Source: Cristatella mucedo
Lineage: Eukaryota; Bryozoa; Phylactolaemata; Cristatellidae
Assembly (NCBI GenBank): GCA_009760855.2
Contig: WPIO01000063.1
Span: 1,361,001 to 1,425,000 of the forward strand
DNA: 64,000 bases
Direction of reading: 5' to 3'
The notes under the pieces were generated by a model. The model made no database searches and was not told the DNA's origin. It worked only from the letters and a program-made list of their open reading frames with translations. The translations under genes were made by a program, and so were the position numbers. This document shows, piece after piece, positions 30,525 through 41,494 of this stretch; positions within the stretch are counted from its first letter, which is position 1; each line of letters opens with the position of its first letter.

Positions 30525-30990
30525 ACATCACTCAACTCTACTCCCCCACCAGGCCAAGCATCGTACCACCTGCTTTTCGGAATCCAACAGTCTACAAATA
30601 CCTCGTACAAACCTCAAATCCTTTGGAAACCGTGCATTTAGTTCGTATGCTCCCAAAGCCTGGAACTCCCTCCCGACCTGCGTCAGAACATCCCCTGACC
30701 TGACCACATTTAAAAAGAACTTTAAAACACACCTATCTAGGACAGCATTTAGTGGGTCCTGTGATTCGTCCTTTATGTGCTTATGAGTGCTGACACTGTG
30801 TATGCTGCCACTAACCACATTTGCATGCTGACCCTGTGTATGTCACCCCTAACCATATTATTCATTTTGTTTGTTTTTCAAGCATGATTTTACTTACCAT
30901 CTAATTGCATTTCCCCTTGCAGCAAATGTAAAGCGCCTAGAAAGAGATTAAGTTCTCTGAGGGCGTTTTATCAAGTGCATTATTATTATT
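30525..30990 (+). mobile_element. LINE family B 3' copy, well preserved
   Basis: Translates to HSTLLPHQAKHRTTCFSESN and FSSYAPKAWNSLPTCVRTSP, the conserved RT C-terminus. The 3'UTR and the tail (AAAGCGCCTAGAAAGAGATT, then GGGCGTTTTATCAAGTGC) follow, ending in (ATT)n. This is a good reference copy for the family. Confidence 0.85.
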
Positions 30991-31059
30991 AAAAGCTGGC
31001 CGGCCACTTGCGAGCCAGGCTTGCACGGCTTGTTGCTCTGCACGAACGGCGCCGTAAAA

Positions 31060-31205
31060 AAATGCTAGCTGATTTAACAGCTTCCTTTTTGTATAGCGAC
31101 AGAAGAGCCTTTGCGGCTATCACCACCGCTTGCAGTGGCGATAAAGGATCGCCCACCGTAGGATTCGAACCCACGACATCGGGGCCGAGGTCGCAAGGCG
31201 CTCGA
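31060..31205 (-). mobile_element. S2 SINE, minus strand
   Basis: TAGCTGATTTAACAGCTTCC, AGAAGAGCCTTTGCGGCTAT, CACCACCGCTTGCAGTGGCG and GGATTCGAACCCACGACATC; the A-box end is truncated. Confidence 0.78.
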
Positions 31206-31825
31206 GGCTTTGAATAGGTGTATCGAAGCAAACGTCAGAAGAAGTGAGAGCGTTAGCAGATCTGCTCCAAAGCTGTGCCTGTGCAAGCCTCCGCCCCCTC
31301 CTCACCAGTGCAGTTCCGTTTCACAGCTACCTATCACTTGGCATGCCCGGAAGCAGCAGCAGCAGGAGCAGTCCTTTCAGTCTGCTACTACTGACTGCGC
31401 CACGGGTACCCACGTATGGGGCACCAGGAGAGGCCACTGAAAAACTCTTGCTCACTATGTTAAAGCAGGCAACATGGGCAAAGGGCCTTTTAGAGATTTA
31501 GGATACAAGCTCAGCCGTCAATGCAGCTCTCGGTCTTGGCAATGTCAAGAGAGGCACTCCAGACCCATACCAACTTGCTTAAAACTTGACAGCAGAGTAT
31601 TTTGTCGCTCCGCTGCTCACTTCCACTAGCAGCAGGCACCAGTTAGCTACACATAGAGCAGAATGATATTATAGAGGGCGTTTCGTGCTGCCTGCGGCTA
31701 ATTTGAGATATTACTGGTTTATGGGTCAATAGTATTTATTGCGTTGCCATTCCCCCCACGGCCAGTTTATGGCTTAGAGCGATTTAAGACACGGCAAAGA
31801 TTATGACACTGCCATTGGTTTATGG

Positions 31826-32033
31826 CAGTGGTTCTCAACCTTCCTAATTCTACGACCCTTTAATACAGTTCCTCGTGTTGTGGTGACCCCCAGCCATCAA
31901 ATTATTGTGTGCAAAATGCGGAAATGCTTATCTTCCGATCGTCTTATGCTGCCCCTGTGAAACGACCCCCAAAACTGGGAAACGACCCCGTTCGACCCCC
32001 AAAGGGGTCGCGACCCACAGGTTGAGAACGCTG
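31826..32033. mobile_element. SPIN-like non-autonomous hAT transposon (MITE), 208 bp
   Basis: The ends are inverted: CAGTGGTTCTCAACC at the left, and at the right CAGCGTTCTCAACC in reverse complement. The interior has CCCTTTAATACAGTTCCTCG, GTTGTGGTGACCCCCAGCCA and CAAAGGGGTCGCGACCCACA, which I recognise from the SPIN/OposCharlie non-autonomous hAT group. Flanking 8-mers GTTTATGG (31818-31825) and ATTTATGG (32034-32041) form a 7/8 target-site duplication of the length expected for hAT. There is no transposase, so it was moved in trans. The middle differs and is shorter than the vertebrate versions I recall. Confidence 0.85.
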
Positions 32034-32039
32034 ATTTAT

Positions 32040-34055
32040 GGACTGTGTGCGATTGACGGCAGTGATATTTAAGTAGCTGGTGGCGATGGCCAGGGGAGGA
32101 ACGTCGAAGTCGCCTACGGGGCCTGCTGGCGGTCGCCTACTTCGCCGGCTGCCTGTGCCGTCCGTGTGAATAAGCAGTCTTTGAGCTCGCTTCAGTGTTT
32201 CGCATCGGGTCGCGTACCTGCTCCTTGGAGAATGTCAAACTGCCCTGCCGAAACTGGCTCCGCAAGCACTGAACCTGTTTCACAGCAGCGCCCTGTTTGC
32301 ATTACAAGACACTTCCGAATGGCTTCGAGTCCTACAGTAAGCAATATCCGAGCAGCATCTCTGCCACATTCAGAACAAACGGTACAGGCACATCCAGTAG
32401 TGGGCACAGCTATACGGTAGACCATTCATTAACTAGCCGTCCCAGACAGGCACAGACGCTCTGCTCTCCGCTCAGGCTTGCTGGCTTGGCTATCTAGTGG
32501 TCCGCCCATGTGAGCCCAGCAGAAGCTGAGGCAGCGGACGACTGCTCCACAATGGCAGCCGGGTCGTATTTTTTAAGGAATGACTGACTGCTGAGCTCAC
32601 GTGGGCAAGCCAAATAGCTGCGGTAAACTGAAGGGCTGAGCTCACGTGGGCCAGCCAAATAGCGGCGGTAGACTGACTGCTGAGCTTACGTGGGCCAGCC
32701 AAATAGCTGCGGTAAACTGAAGGGCTGGAGTGTGCCGACACTGCAGCCCTTGAGGACGCCTAATGTTGCAAAAACAGTTTGCAAGCCACCGTCCTAGGAG
32801 GCAATCCTCTGTCACGTGAGCAGCTCAGCACTTCAGCTGCAGCCTCCAACAGGTGGCCCGATCGAATGCAGTTATTTGGCATTCTAGAAATTCCTCTGCT
32901 CACAATCTCACTGCAGCATGCCAGCGGTCGAGCCAGAGGGGACGGGAAGGGGGACATTTACCCCACCCCCACTGCTGAGCGACTCGGGCCACCCCCTATT
33001 CTTATTCGGCCCCTCCCCGATCACCACCGACGACGAAGTCATGTCTTCATTCCATCCGCCTAGCTCGTGTCGAAGAAACACACTGATTTGGCGGCATTAT
33101 GTTACATTAATTTAGGGTCTTGCCCCACCTACATGAACATGTTTTGGGTCTTGCACCCGCTTACAACTTTTGCAGATCTTGCCCCCAAAATGCGAATTCT
33201 GACGCCCTTTGGCCAGCCCTCGGTCGCCAGAGAAGCTGAGCCACCGGTTGCAGCGGCCTAAGACAGCCACGAGACAGCGTTTCGGCAACCAATTGAATTT
33301 GAAATATATGCATGCAGTCGTTCGGTATATTGGAGATCGGCTTGAGCAGACTCGACGTCATTTAGAGCCAATGGTTTAGGCTCTGTATTGATAGAAGGAG
33401 ACTCGCGCCCTCAATTGGTAGAGCACTGACCCGACCAAATAGAGGTTGTCGGATCAGTTACCCTTTAAGGATACGTTTTTCTGCTCTTCAGTCCCTCTTC
33501 GGATGCTCTTTGATCGGTCGACGTCGGCTCGGTGGCTCCACGGTTGTAATACGTGCTCGAATTTAGTCTTCTCTGCTCGCAGAGGATTCGCTGGGGCTGG
33601 CTCGAATGACCACCCACTGCTGCAGCGACCTTCTGCTTGCAGGTATACATGCAAGCATTCTCTGCTGGGACCTTGTGCAATCGCTGTGCACGCTATGTTG
33701 GCTTAGCCTGCCGGTGGTAACTGGCACCTTGAAAAAGCCTGTAAACTTGGTCAACCCCCGATAAAGCTACCGCCGAGGCAGCTCCTACTCCCGCTGCCCG
33801 ACTAAGGCCTGACTTGAGGATAAATCGCCGGTGATCTCCGGCTGCTTAGCTACTCGCTGGACCTTGCTCACTTTGAGTAAAAAAAAAGAAAACGGTGCCC
33901 CTGCTTTCTTGACATGCGCGGCGTCGCGAGCAGACAGCGGTTTGCATCCAATGAAGCAGGGCAGTAGTTAAATCATCTGCAATGCATTTAGCCTGGGAAG
34001 CTGCAGCTGTGAACAGTGCCCCCACCCACCCACCCACCCACTACCGATCCGACGC
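32040..34055. other. Intergenic stretch with little recognisable content
   Basis: Beyond the 45-bp repeat at 32591-32728 and a CCCA run at 34020-34042, only a tRNA-like scrap is seen near 33400-33465 (A-box-like CAATTGGTAGAGCAC, weak B-box-like GGTTGTCGGATCA), probably a degenerate SINE. Confidence 0.35.
32591..32728. repeat. 45-bp tandem repeat, three units
   Basis: Units start CTGAGCTCACGTGGGCAAGC at 32591, 32636 and 32680 and end in GGTAAACTGAAGGG or a variant. The open frames over it are repeat-derived. Confidence 0.88.
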
Positions 34056-34059
34056 TGGT

Positions 34060-35450
34060 TGCTGTTATAGAGTTCGACGAATTACCGCAATCCACCGAGA
34101 TCCACTCTGGTTAGGCTAAAACCGACAATAAATTGGTGTTGCCGAGCTCAAAGTGTGGGCGGATATTGTAGTATACGTTCGATTTTATCTATGCACCAAA
34201 TTGCATGTCGTTGTATTCACCCCCCACTCATGCAAATGAGCTGCAACGGCCGAGGCCTGTGCGCACATCCAACGGAATCCGCCGTAATTCACCTTAAATC
34301 CGCCATAAATACGCTGTGAAATGCTTCAAAAGTGGGGAATATAAAACTACGCTCCACGTAAAATGTATCCGCAGAATTTCTCGCGATTCCGCTCTCACAA
34401 AGTCCACTGAAATAGATTGCAGTCGCCCGGCCCCATACCGCAATCGACTGCATTCCACGGCACAACGTAAGAAGTCCTGTGCGAAAAGCACACTTTTTAA
34501 TTGCATATCACGGTGCACTCTGCGACACTTACACTCATACAATTTCACTTGCATTATCACGGCCATTCTCGTGCATTGTGCTGCAATCGACTGCAATATC
34601 ACGGGCCAAAACCGAAATCTACTTCAATCTACCACATCCTTCGCGAAGCGACTAGAAATAGATTTCGCCGAGCTTCAGTTTGTATTGCATATTAAAGTGA
34701 ACTGTGTTTTGTTTGCACCCACTTAAAATAAAAAAGTGTACATCTTTGAACTCTGGCAATCGCCTGCAATGACCTGGGAAAATACCGTAGACCAGTCTAA
34801 TCCAGTACAAATCATCCTCGTATCGCCATCGCGAAACTCTAATTTACATTCCACATAAGACCAGACTCAGTTTCAAGTGCACCCACAAAATCTCACTCTA
34901 TCGTACATACGCGTTCTCATGAAATGCACTGCAATTGACTGCAATGGCCCGGTCCTATACTTGCCTTGCGTATTACATCACCCCGTATTAATATTGCGAC
35001 CACATACTTTCAAACAATCGAGAACGCACAATCAAGGGCGATACACGGGAATCGACGGCAACGGCCCGGCTTCTATCGCAATATCTTGCAAATTGACTAG
35101 AAGTTGGCTGTTCGAAGCTACAGTTCTCACTCCACATGATGTTCACTATGGGCGCACTTACTTTCGGCCCATTATGCACGTTCAATATCGGGCAATGAAT
35201 GGCAGTCAGAGGCGCAGAGGCCCCGGAAAATACGGCCATCTGCGATGCTCTGCTACAATTAGACACAGACTTTGTGGGCGAAGATCCAGCAGTTCTTGCT
35301 TATCACAGGGTACTGTATTAGAAATGAGCAGAATCCTTTCAGCGGATAAATCGCGAACGTACAACCAAGGGCGATGCACAGCAACCGACGGCAATAGCCC
35401 GGGGAAAATATGGCAATCCATAATGCACCGTCATAAATAGCAATCCATAA
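34060..35450. repeat. Diverged satellite-like tandem repeat, period about 174 bp
   Basis: A TGCAAtggCCCGG-like core recurs at 34242, 34418, 34592, 34765 and 34940 (intervals 176, 174, 173, 175). It recurs again at 35058 and 35391 (333 apart, two periods) after a shortened unit. Neighbouring words such as CTGCAATCGACTGCAAT and ACAACCAAGGGCGATGCACA or their variants travel with it. Units are strongly diverged. The open frames here are not coding. Confidence 0.65.
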
Positions 35451-35860
35451 TGAGCGATCGCCGTCATGAACGGCCCCTCCTAGACGAACCGCCAGGGCTG
35501 ATCGCCATGACGCCGCCTAGTGGCGTTCACCTTCACCTCGATGGAGGCGAGGCGCAGGACCCTCAGTAAGCAGCTCCAGGATGGCAGCAAGCAAACGCTT
35601 GGCAGAGGATGCTGCGGCCTCTGCCAAGCGGTGTCTTTCTCTCATCTCAATAGAAGCGATTCGTTCCTGGCATGGAGCATGGCCGCCTCGAGCAGTCTTT
35701 CTTCTCGGAAAGCTCGTTCGATCACACCTGAGACCGTCGTCTAGGGAGGAAGCCAGCGTTTGCTTGAGTCCCTCCTCGACCTTTCATTTCCCCACCGGGG
35801 TAGGACATTTCCCCCTATGTTGATGAATGTATAACTAAGAATACACACAGATAAATATAA

Positions 35861-35864
35861 AAAT

Positions 35865-35903
<39 letters not shown>
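35861..35903. repeat. (CA)n(TA)n compound microsatellite
   Basis: A CA run followed by a TA run next to ATAAATATAAAAATACACAC. Confidence 0.92.
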
Positions 35904-36214
35904 ATCAAATGAAGTTCACGCTCTGTTAAAATCAAATCAACTCAGTATAATTAGAAGAATGGATGGATTGGAAAGATGGTTTCTAATGGAGCGAGAGGCG
36001 GCGGCGGTTGCAGCGGTTTCGCGCTAGCTAAACATTTCGGTCCCGCGGTAGTTCGGTCCCTCGATGCCGCCAGGCACTTGTTCGTACCCGTCAAAGCGGG
36101 CTCGCGCTACGGCGTGCCACACGTTCCTGCAAATGAGTGCTAAGCATCGGAGGTCTACTTCGTATAACTCGAGCTCAAGAAATGTATTTACGCCCTAATG
36201 TTTTATTTTGTTTG

Positions 36215-36318
36215 TTTTTCAAGAATGATTTTACTTACCATCTAATTGCATTTCCCTTTGCAGCAAATGTAAAGCACCTAGAAAGAGATTAAGTTCTCTG
36301 AGGGCGCTTTATCAAGTG

Positions 36319-36353
<35 letters not shown>

Positions 36354-36355
36354 CG
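36215..36355 (+). mobile_element. LINE family B tail with long (ATT)n
   Basis: Contains ATGATTTTACTTACCATCTA and AGCACCTAGAAAGAGATTAA, and ends in about ten ATT units at 36322-36352. It directly precedes the CCCTAAA-type block. Confidence 0.8.
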
Positions 36356-36404
36356 CACTAATTAAAGCGCGGAATACGAGCAAGGGTGGATGTAGGCGCG
36401 GAGG

Positions 36405-36672
36405 CACTAAACCCTAAAACCCTAAATTCCAAACCTTAAACCCTACAAACCCTAGACCCTAAACCCTAAACGGTAAACCCTAAACTCTAAACCCTAAACG
36501 CTAAGCCCTAAACGATAAATCCTAAAAACGCTAAACCCTAAACCCTAAACGCTAAACCCTAAACTCTAAAAACCCAAAGTTCTAAACCCTAAAACGCTAA
36601 ACCCTAAAACGCTAAACCCTAAAAACCCTAAACCTTGAAGCCCTAAACACTAAACCCTAAACCCTAAACCAT
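36405..36672. repeat. Degenerate CCCTAAA (TTTAGGG-type) repeat block
   Basis: Dozens of CCCTAAA 7-mers with variants (CGCTAAA, CCCTAAAA, CTCTAAA) run for about 270 bp in one orientation. The unit is the plant-type telomere heptamer, not the usual animal CCCTAA. The irregular spacing suggests an old interstitial block or a decayed minisatellite. Confidence 0.85.
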
Positions 36673-36721
36673 ATACTCGGGGGGGGAATGTCCTACCCCA
36701 GGGAGGAAATGTCCGGGGATG

Positions 36722-36805
36722 GTAAACGTGTGTACCCCGGTCACCCCAGGGCGGAGGTCACCCCAGGGAAGAGGTAACTCCAGGGACGAAGTCACTCCAG
36801 GGCTC
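36722..36805. repeat. 17-bp tandem repeat around CACTCCAGGG
   Basis: Units TCACCCCAGGGCGGAGG, TCACCCCAGGGAAGAGG, TAACTCCAGGGACGAAG and TCACTCCAGGG follow one another. Confidence 0.8.
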
Positions 36806-36929
36806 ACCTTGTGGTCGCAGGCCCACAGAGACTGGCACGCTCGCCACCGTCCAGCTCTCGTACGAGGGTCTTTTAATAAGGATCTTTCACCCCTTCGGGG
36901 ACTCGGACGACGTGCCCCCCTCAGCGATG

Positions 36930-37770
36930 ATAAGGGCACTTCGCGAGAACGCTCGTTGTTCCAGCGCCTGGGCAGCCCATCACAATTAGGGCAGTCTCTA
37001 GGTGCCTACGGTCGGATAGGATTGGCTACCACGGCCACTTTCTGCAAACGGGGCTAGGCCTCACATTCTGGTCCAGGCGGTTCATCCGCGGGGCCAGTCC
37101 GAACCTGGTCCAGTGCGGGCGGTGTGGCGCTTCTCGGCTCCCGCAGAGTCGCTGCAGTGCCACCTGTTGTGGATATGAGACGAGAGGCTCGCACACACGT
37201 GATCTTCCACCACTAACCATTCGATCGTGCTTTCTTTGCAGCAAATGTAAAGCGCCTAGAAAGAGATCGAGTTCTTTGTCGGCGCTTAATCAAATGCATT
37301 ATTAATATTTTTTTTTATCTGACACCGTCCGCTGTACCCGGTCGACGTCCGGCATCGCCACGATGCCGTCCTTGAGCGCCTACGCAAGATGGTCCCGGTT
37401 GCTGGCAAAGGCACACGTGGGTCGAACAGCGCCGCCACACACTCAAACAGTTTGCCAACCAGCGCTCCAATCTCATCGAGGATGACGGCCGCAAAACTGC
37501 CATCATCGTCGACGCGGTCGTCGTCTTCGCCAACGATGAGAACGCCCTGGATGTGGCAGCTCGGGAGAAGGCATGCAAATGCCGCTGTCCAACTAGCCGA
37601 CGATTTTCGCCAGAAGGGCTACGAGACCGTGCGTCTCGTCCATTTCATCGTTAGTGGGCCGGCTGTGTGGTGGCCGGCCAACGCCGCAACGGGCTGGAAT
37701 TCTGTCAGGAATACCAGCGTCTCTGCATCCGTGATCGATGCTACCGAGGCCTCTGGGGCAATCTGAGCAT
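36930..37770 (+). mobile_element. Decayed fragment of an R2/NeSL-like non-LTR element (C-terminal endonuclease region)
   Basis: Reading across frames gives a Cys-rich stretch (VQCGRCGASR at about 37110), a HRHDAVLERLRKM-like segment (about 37355), then RKTAIIVDAVVVFANDEN and LDVAAREKA (about 37480-37580). The order of zinc knuckle, R-H-D, then hydrophobic strand with Asp and basic helix is that of the restriction-enzyme-like endonuclease domain after the RT in R2-type elements. Frames shift several times and a LINE B tail (37205-37315) interrupts it. It is too broken to be active, and no RT core is visible. Confidence 0.5.
37205..37315 (+). mobile_element. LINE family B tail inserted in the R2-like fragment
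   Basis: Reads CTTTGCAGCAAATGTAAAGC then AAAGAGATCGAGTTC, ending ATTATTAAT. R2-like coding similarity lies on both sides, so this is a later insertion into that fragment. Confidence 0.75.
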
Positions 37771-37859
37771 ATTGGTCCCCCTCGAGCGTGACATGGCAGG
37801 ACGACATTACTCCAGTGCAGGTGCCCTTGTGTGACTGCAACCTTCCAGACTCAAATTTA

Positions 37860-37869
37860 TACACACACA

Positions 37870-37932
<63 letters not shown>

Positions 37933-37952
37933 ACACACACACATATATATAT
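37860..37952. repeat. (CA)n microsatellite with TA end
   Basis: About 40 CA units with ACATAC interruptions, then ATATATATATA. Confidence 0.95.
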
Positions 37953-37954
37953 AA

Positions 37955-38905
37955 CTATTTTAATCTGTTCTTACCATCTTGCAATCTGTTAATATCTGAT
38001 ATACAGTCCATCGGATTGTTGTGATATTGATATGCTTATGGGAAATGGAAATATTGTCGCCTGATATTGCAGTACCTCCAGGACGGGCCCACTCCCCTCA
38101 TGGGGAGAAGCACGCCAAAGAAATGTCGTGTCACATCGAACTGCCAGAGCAGAACTGACGTGATACTGCCGCATTCCTGAAGCTGCTGCCCAGCTGCCCA
38201 CGGCCAGCCAAGCAGCTGAATGCAACTGTCGATCTGTGAGGCACGCCCGACTCTTCACCAGGCTTCCACGCGAACACCCGCTCCATCATTGCAGCATGGA
38301 CAATGCAGCTGCAGTAGACTTGGGGCGATGGCTAACCACTCCATCCTTTTGCAGTACTGCAGGCCATGCATAGTCCATGCAGGGTGCCAACCGTTCGGCC
38401 TCCCATGCATAATCCATATAATGAGCTGTCCGTCGGGAAGTACTACGGCAATTGTCGACGATTGATTCCCGTGATAAGGCGGCCCCATGTGGAGATGGTG
38501 CCATCTAACTGATGAAGAATGTGGAAGCCTGCAAGCAGCGGGCGTCACTTGTCAGCTGTTGCTATTGAGGAAGGTGCCATGCTCAGTAGAATGCAGCTCA
38601 TTGGCGGCATGCCATCGCCCTTGTGACTCCGCATGACCTTCCAGCTCTTACGATGCCGTTGACGACCCTGAGATCGGCAGGTGGTCGACATCCGAACGGA
38701 AACACTCGGCCACCAATGCCTCAGCAGGTTAGCTATCGATCTCAGGGCCCGGATGCACGGTGCTAGTAGTAAACACGTCGAGTCCGATCCTGAGAATACA
38801 CCCCTATGACCGGCACAATGACCGCGGCATCGGTGTAAAGACGGTTGGATCACTTTCAAAGCGAGCGACTGGCTTTTCGGTCAACTACTTGGTCTTAATC
38901 CAGTC
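37955..38905. other. Intergenic stretch, nothing recognised
   Basis: Open frames on both strands are short and show no family motif. No repeat similar to others in the window was noticed. Confidence 0.35.
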
Positions 38906-38909
38906 TAAA

Positions 38910-39625
38910 TTGGTCCATGCATGCTGACGTTTCTTCTTGACTTCTGTAACTCACTGCTTGCTGGCCTACCGGCCTGTGCAATCAGGCGCTTACAGCTGGT
39001 GCAAAACTGTGCAGCTAGGCTTGTCTGTCATGAGCGTCGCAGTTGTCACATCACACCACTTCTCGCCGACCTGCACTGGCTACCAGTCAAGCAACGCATC
39101 GACTTCAAGGTTTTTTCACTCACGTTTAGGTCCCTTTATTCTTTGACTCCAGCCTACCTATCAGATCTACTCCTCCACCAGTCTAAGCATCATACCACTC
39201 ACTTTTCGAAATCAAACTGTGTACCTATACCTCGTAAAACCTCAAATCCTTCGGAGACCGCACCTTTAGTTCGTATACTCCCAAAGCCTCGAACTCACTT
39301 CCGACTTTCGCCACGTAATCTCCCGACTTGATCAAATTTAAAATGAGATTAAAAACGCATCTATGTATCACAGCATTTAGTGGGTCCCTGCGATTCCACC
39401 TTTATGTGCTTATGCGTGCTGACACTGTCAATGCTGCCACTAACCATACTTTTGCATGCTGACCCTGTGCATGTCACCCCTAACCGTGTTACTCTTGTTG
39501 TGTATTGAGCATGCTACCACTAACCATTTGATCGTGCTTCCTTTGCAGCAAATGTAAATTGCCTAGACATCGATGAGTTCTCTGAGTACACTTTATCAAA
39601 TGTATTATTATCATTGTTATTATTA
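38910..39625 (+). mobile_element. LINE family B 3' copy with the longest family B RT C-terminus
   Basis: Reads LDFCNSLLAGLPACAIRRLQ, then AARLVCHERRSCHITPLLAD, LHWLPVKQRI and LTPAYLSDLLL, the classic CR1/L2/Rex RT C-terminal domain. The common 3'UTR, tail and ATT repeat (39604-39627) follow. An adjoining minus-strand fragment begins at about 39640. Confidence 0.88.
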
Positions 39626-39639
39626 TGATAGGGATCGGA

Positions 39640-40060
39640 CGTGATGGCTAGCTATGGAAGCAGTCTTATTAATGAAGCTTTCAAAATATCGGCAACTGTC
39701 GAAGACGATACCTTAATTCTGAAAGCCTGGTGGTGGATGCAGAACAGCATCGCCTACTAGAAGAGCAAAGCCTTCTAGTTCAGCCACACGTTTAGGGTGT
39801 CGGGCAGCAATTCAGTTTTATCGTCGTTTAGTTTAAGGAAATTTGCCGACATCCAGGATTAAATGTCAGAAAAGCAAGCATTCGGTTACCAATCGCCGAA
39901 GCAGATTCCTTTGGTTCAAATGGCCAGTGCAGCTGCGTATCGTCAGCATAACATTGATATCCCCTTCCATGGGCCTGATCACTTTTCCTAGGTTGACTTG
40001 GAGAACAGGGAAGGACCGAGGACGGACCTTGCTGTGGGACTTCACAGGTGACTGGTCTGG
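39640..40060 (-). mobile_element. LINE reverse-transcriptase fragment with YADDTQL
   Basis: The minus strand reads VTCEVPQQGPSSVL (degenerate GVPQGSVLGP) and QCYADDTQLHWPFEPKESAS, the RT catalytic YADD region, then a C-rich stretch equivalent to LNDDKTE. The separate frames imply indels. It is a decayed core-RT fragment placed tail-to-head with the copy at 38910. Confidence 0.8.
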
Positions 40061-40699
40061 TCAATGAGACCGGACCCCCTCACGACACGGATTGAACCGG
40101 ATTGGACCAGTCAAAAGCATAGCAGCCACAAGCTGGAGTTGAGTAGCGTCGAAGTTAAGGAAAGCGCTCGGCCGTGCGCGGATTTGCGTTTGCAGGAAAA
40201 TTAAGATGCAAGCGCGTTATTTATGTCGCGATCGAAAGTTCCCAGCTCGCTCTCCATTAGGCAAGTTTACCAATAGAGTCTCCTCTTACGCTGCTCTGGT
40301 GCTGCGCTTTTCAGCGAGGCGGTCGGCTGTTCAAGTCAATCGGACCGATGTGGTGCGCGGCCCAGTGGCGACTGCTGCCCAGGCACTACCGGCAGTCCGA
40401 GCACTCGGACCAGAGAGGATCCACGGGCCACGGGCCTCTAGCGAATGAAGTTAGGTTTTGTCTTTTGATATTGAGACCAGCGCAGCAGCCGCCATTTGCG
40501 ACGAAGCGCAGCGACTCGGTGATGTTGCTTTCGACTCGGCGATGTTGCTTGCGGGCGCGTAGCCCATAGCCAGTTTGCAGCCCAATTTATGCCAGTGAGA
40601 GCCTGCGAATTATTCAAGCAAGATCTCCAGCTAAAATTTGTGGCCAGCAGGCCCTAATCGTACAGAGACTAAATAATAGCGATAGTAGCGATACTGGTT

Positions 40700-40855
40700 T
40701 GGCCCACGGGTTAAGGAGCTAGCCTTTAATGAGAGAGTTCAAGGTGAATACATTTGATGGCCAAGGTCGTGGGCTCGAGCCCCGTGGCATATGTGAAGCG
40801 CCTGAATAGAGATTAAGTTCTCTTAGGTTGTTATACAATTGAATTATATTTTTCT
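40700..40855 (+). mobile_element. S1 SINE copy with a modified head
   Basis: GGCCCACGGGTTAAGGAGCT (A-box side), GGTCGTGGGCTCGAGCCCCG (B-box side), then GTGAAGCGCCTGAATAGAGA and an AT-rich end. An extra stretch of about 30 bp separates the boxes compared with the copy at 45113. Confidence 0.7.
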
Positions 40856-40883
40856 AGATGTTCGTATAGCCTTCTAAGACAAC

Positions 40884-40888
<5 letters not shown>

Positions 40889-40930
<42 letters not shown>
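40889..40930. repeat. (CT)n microsatellite
   Basis: About 20 CT units beside a LINE/SINE tail-derived stretch. Confidence 0.93.
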
Positions 40931-41494
40931 AGGTTTCTCTTTGCGTGAACGAAAAAGAAGCGTGAATGCGATGATTGTGGCAGTGGCCGCGACAGTGGCC
41001 TCTTGTAAGAGCCACTCAATGGCCTGGAGGTCGACCAAAAAAGGACGCCCGGATCGTGCGGTCTGTAAGGCAATCCGCACTTCACGACTCCGGGATTTGG
41101 TTCCGGGAGTCCCGCAGCCGCCCACTGTATATTGCCAGCAGCTGAAAACCCTTCTTCCGCTTTATACGCAAGTCTATCTAATGGGCTGTTCTTTACTTTT
41201 GTTTTTAGCACACGAAGGTCTCATACCGGCGTCTGCCACTAGAAGCACGACGACCCCGACCTCAAGCTCGCCGTTACTCGACTTCCACGAGGAAAAGAGG
41301 AATGCGGTCACGTGTTGTCACTTCGGAAAAGAAAGGAGGAGCTCGAAAGACACAGCCATTTTTAGTTGCCGTCTGCTGCTGCTGCTGCTGTTGCTGCTGT
41401 CGTTTGCTGCTTGCAGCGATGTAGTTGGGCCTCCACTTTTACTACCCTCATACGGGGCCGTCGGCGGCCCTCGAACCTAATTCGTCTTTCCTTA

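Noticed and set aside
33395-33470. tRNA gene
   Set aside because: There are A-box and B-box-like words, but no acceptor stem or anticodon arm that pairs well. A SINE remnant is more likely.
36405-36672. True chromosome-end telomere
   Set aside because: Units are irregular and genes and repeats continue on both sides, so it is internal.
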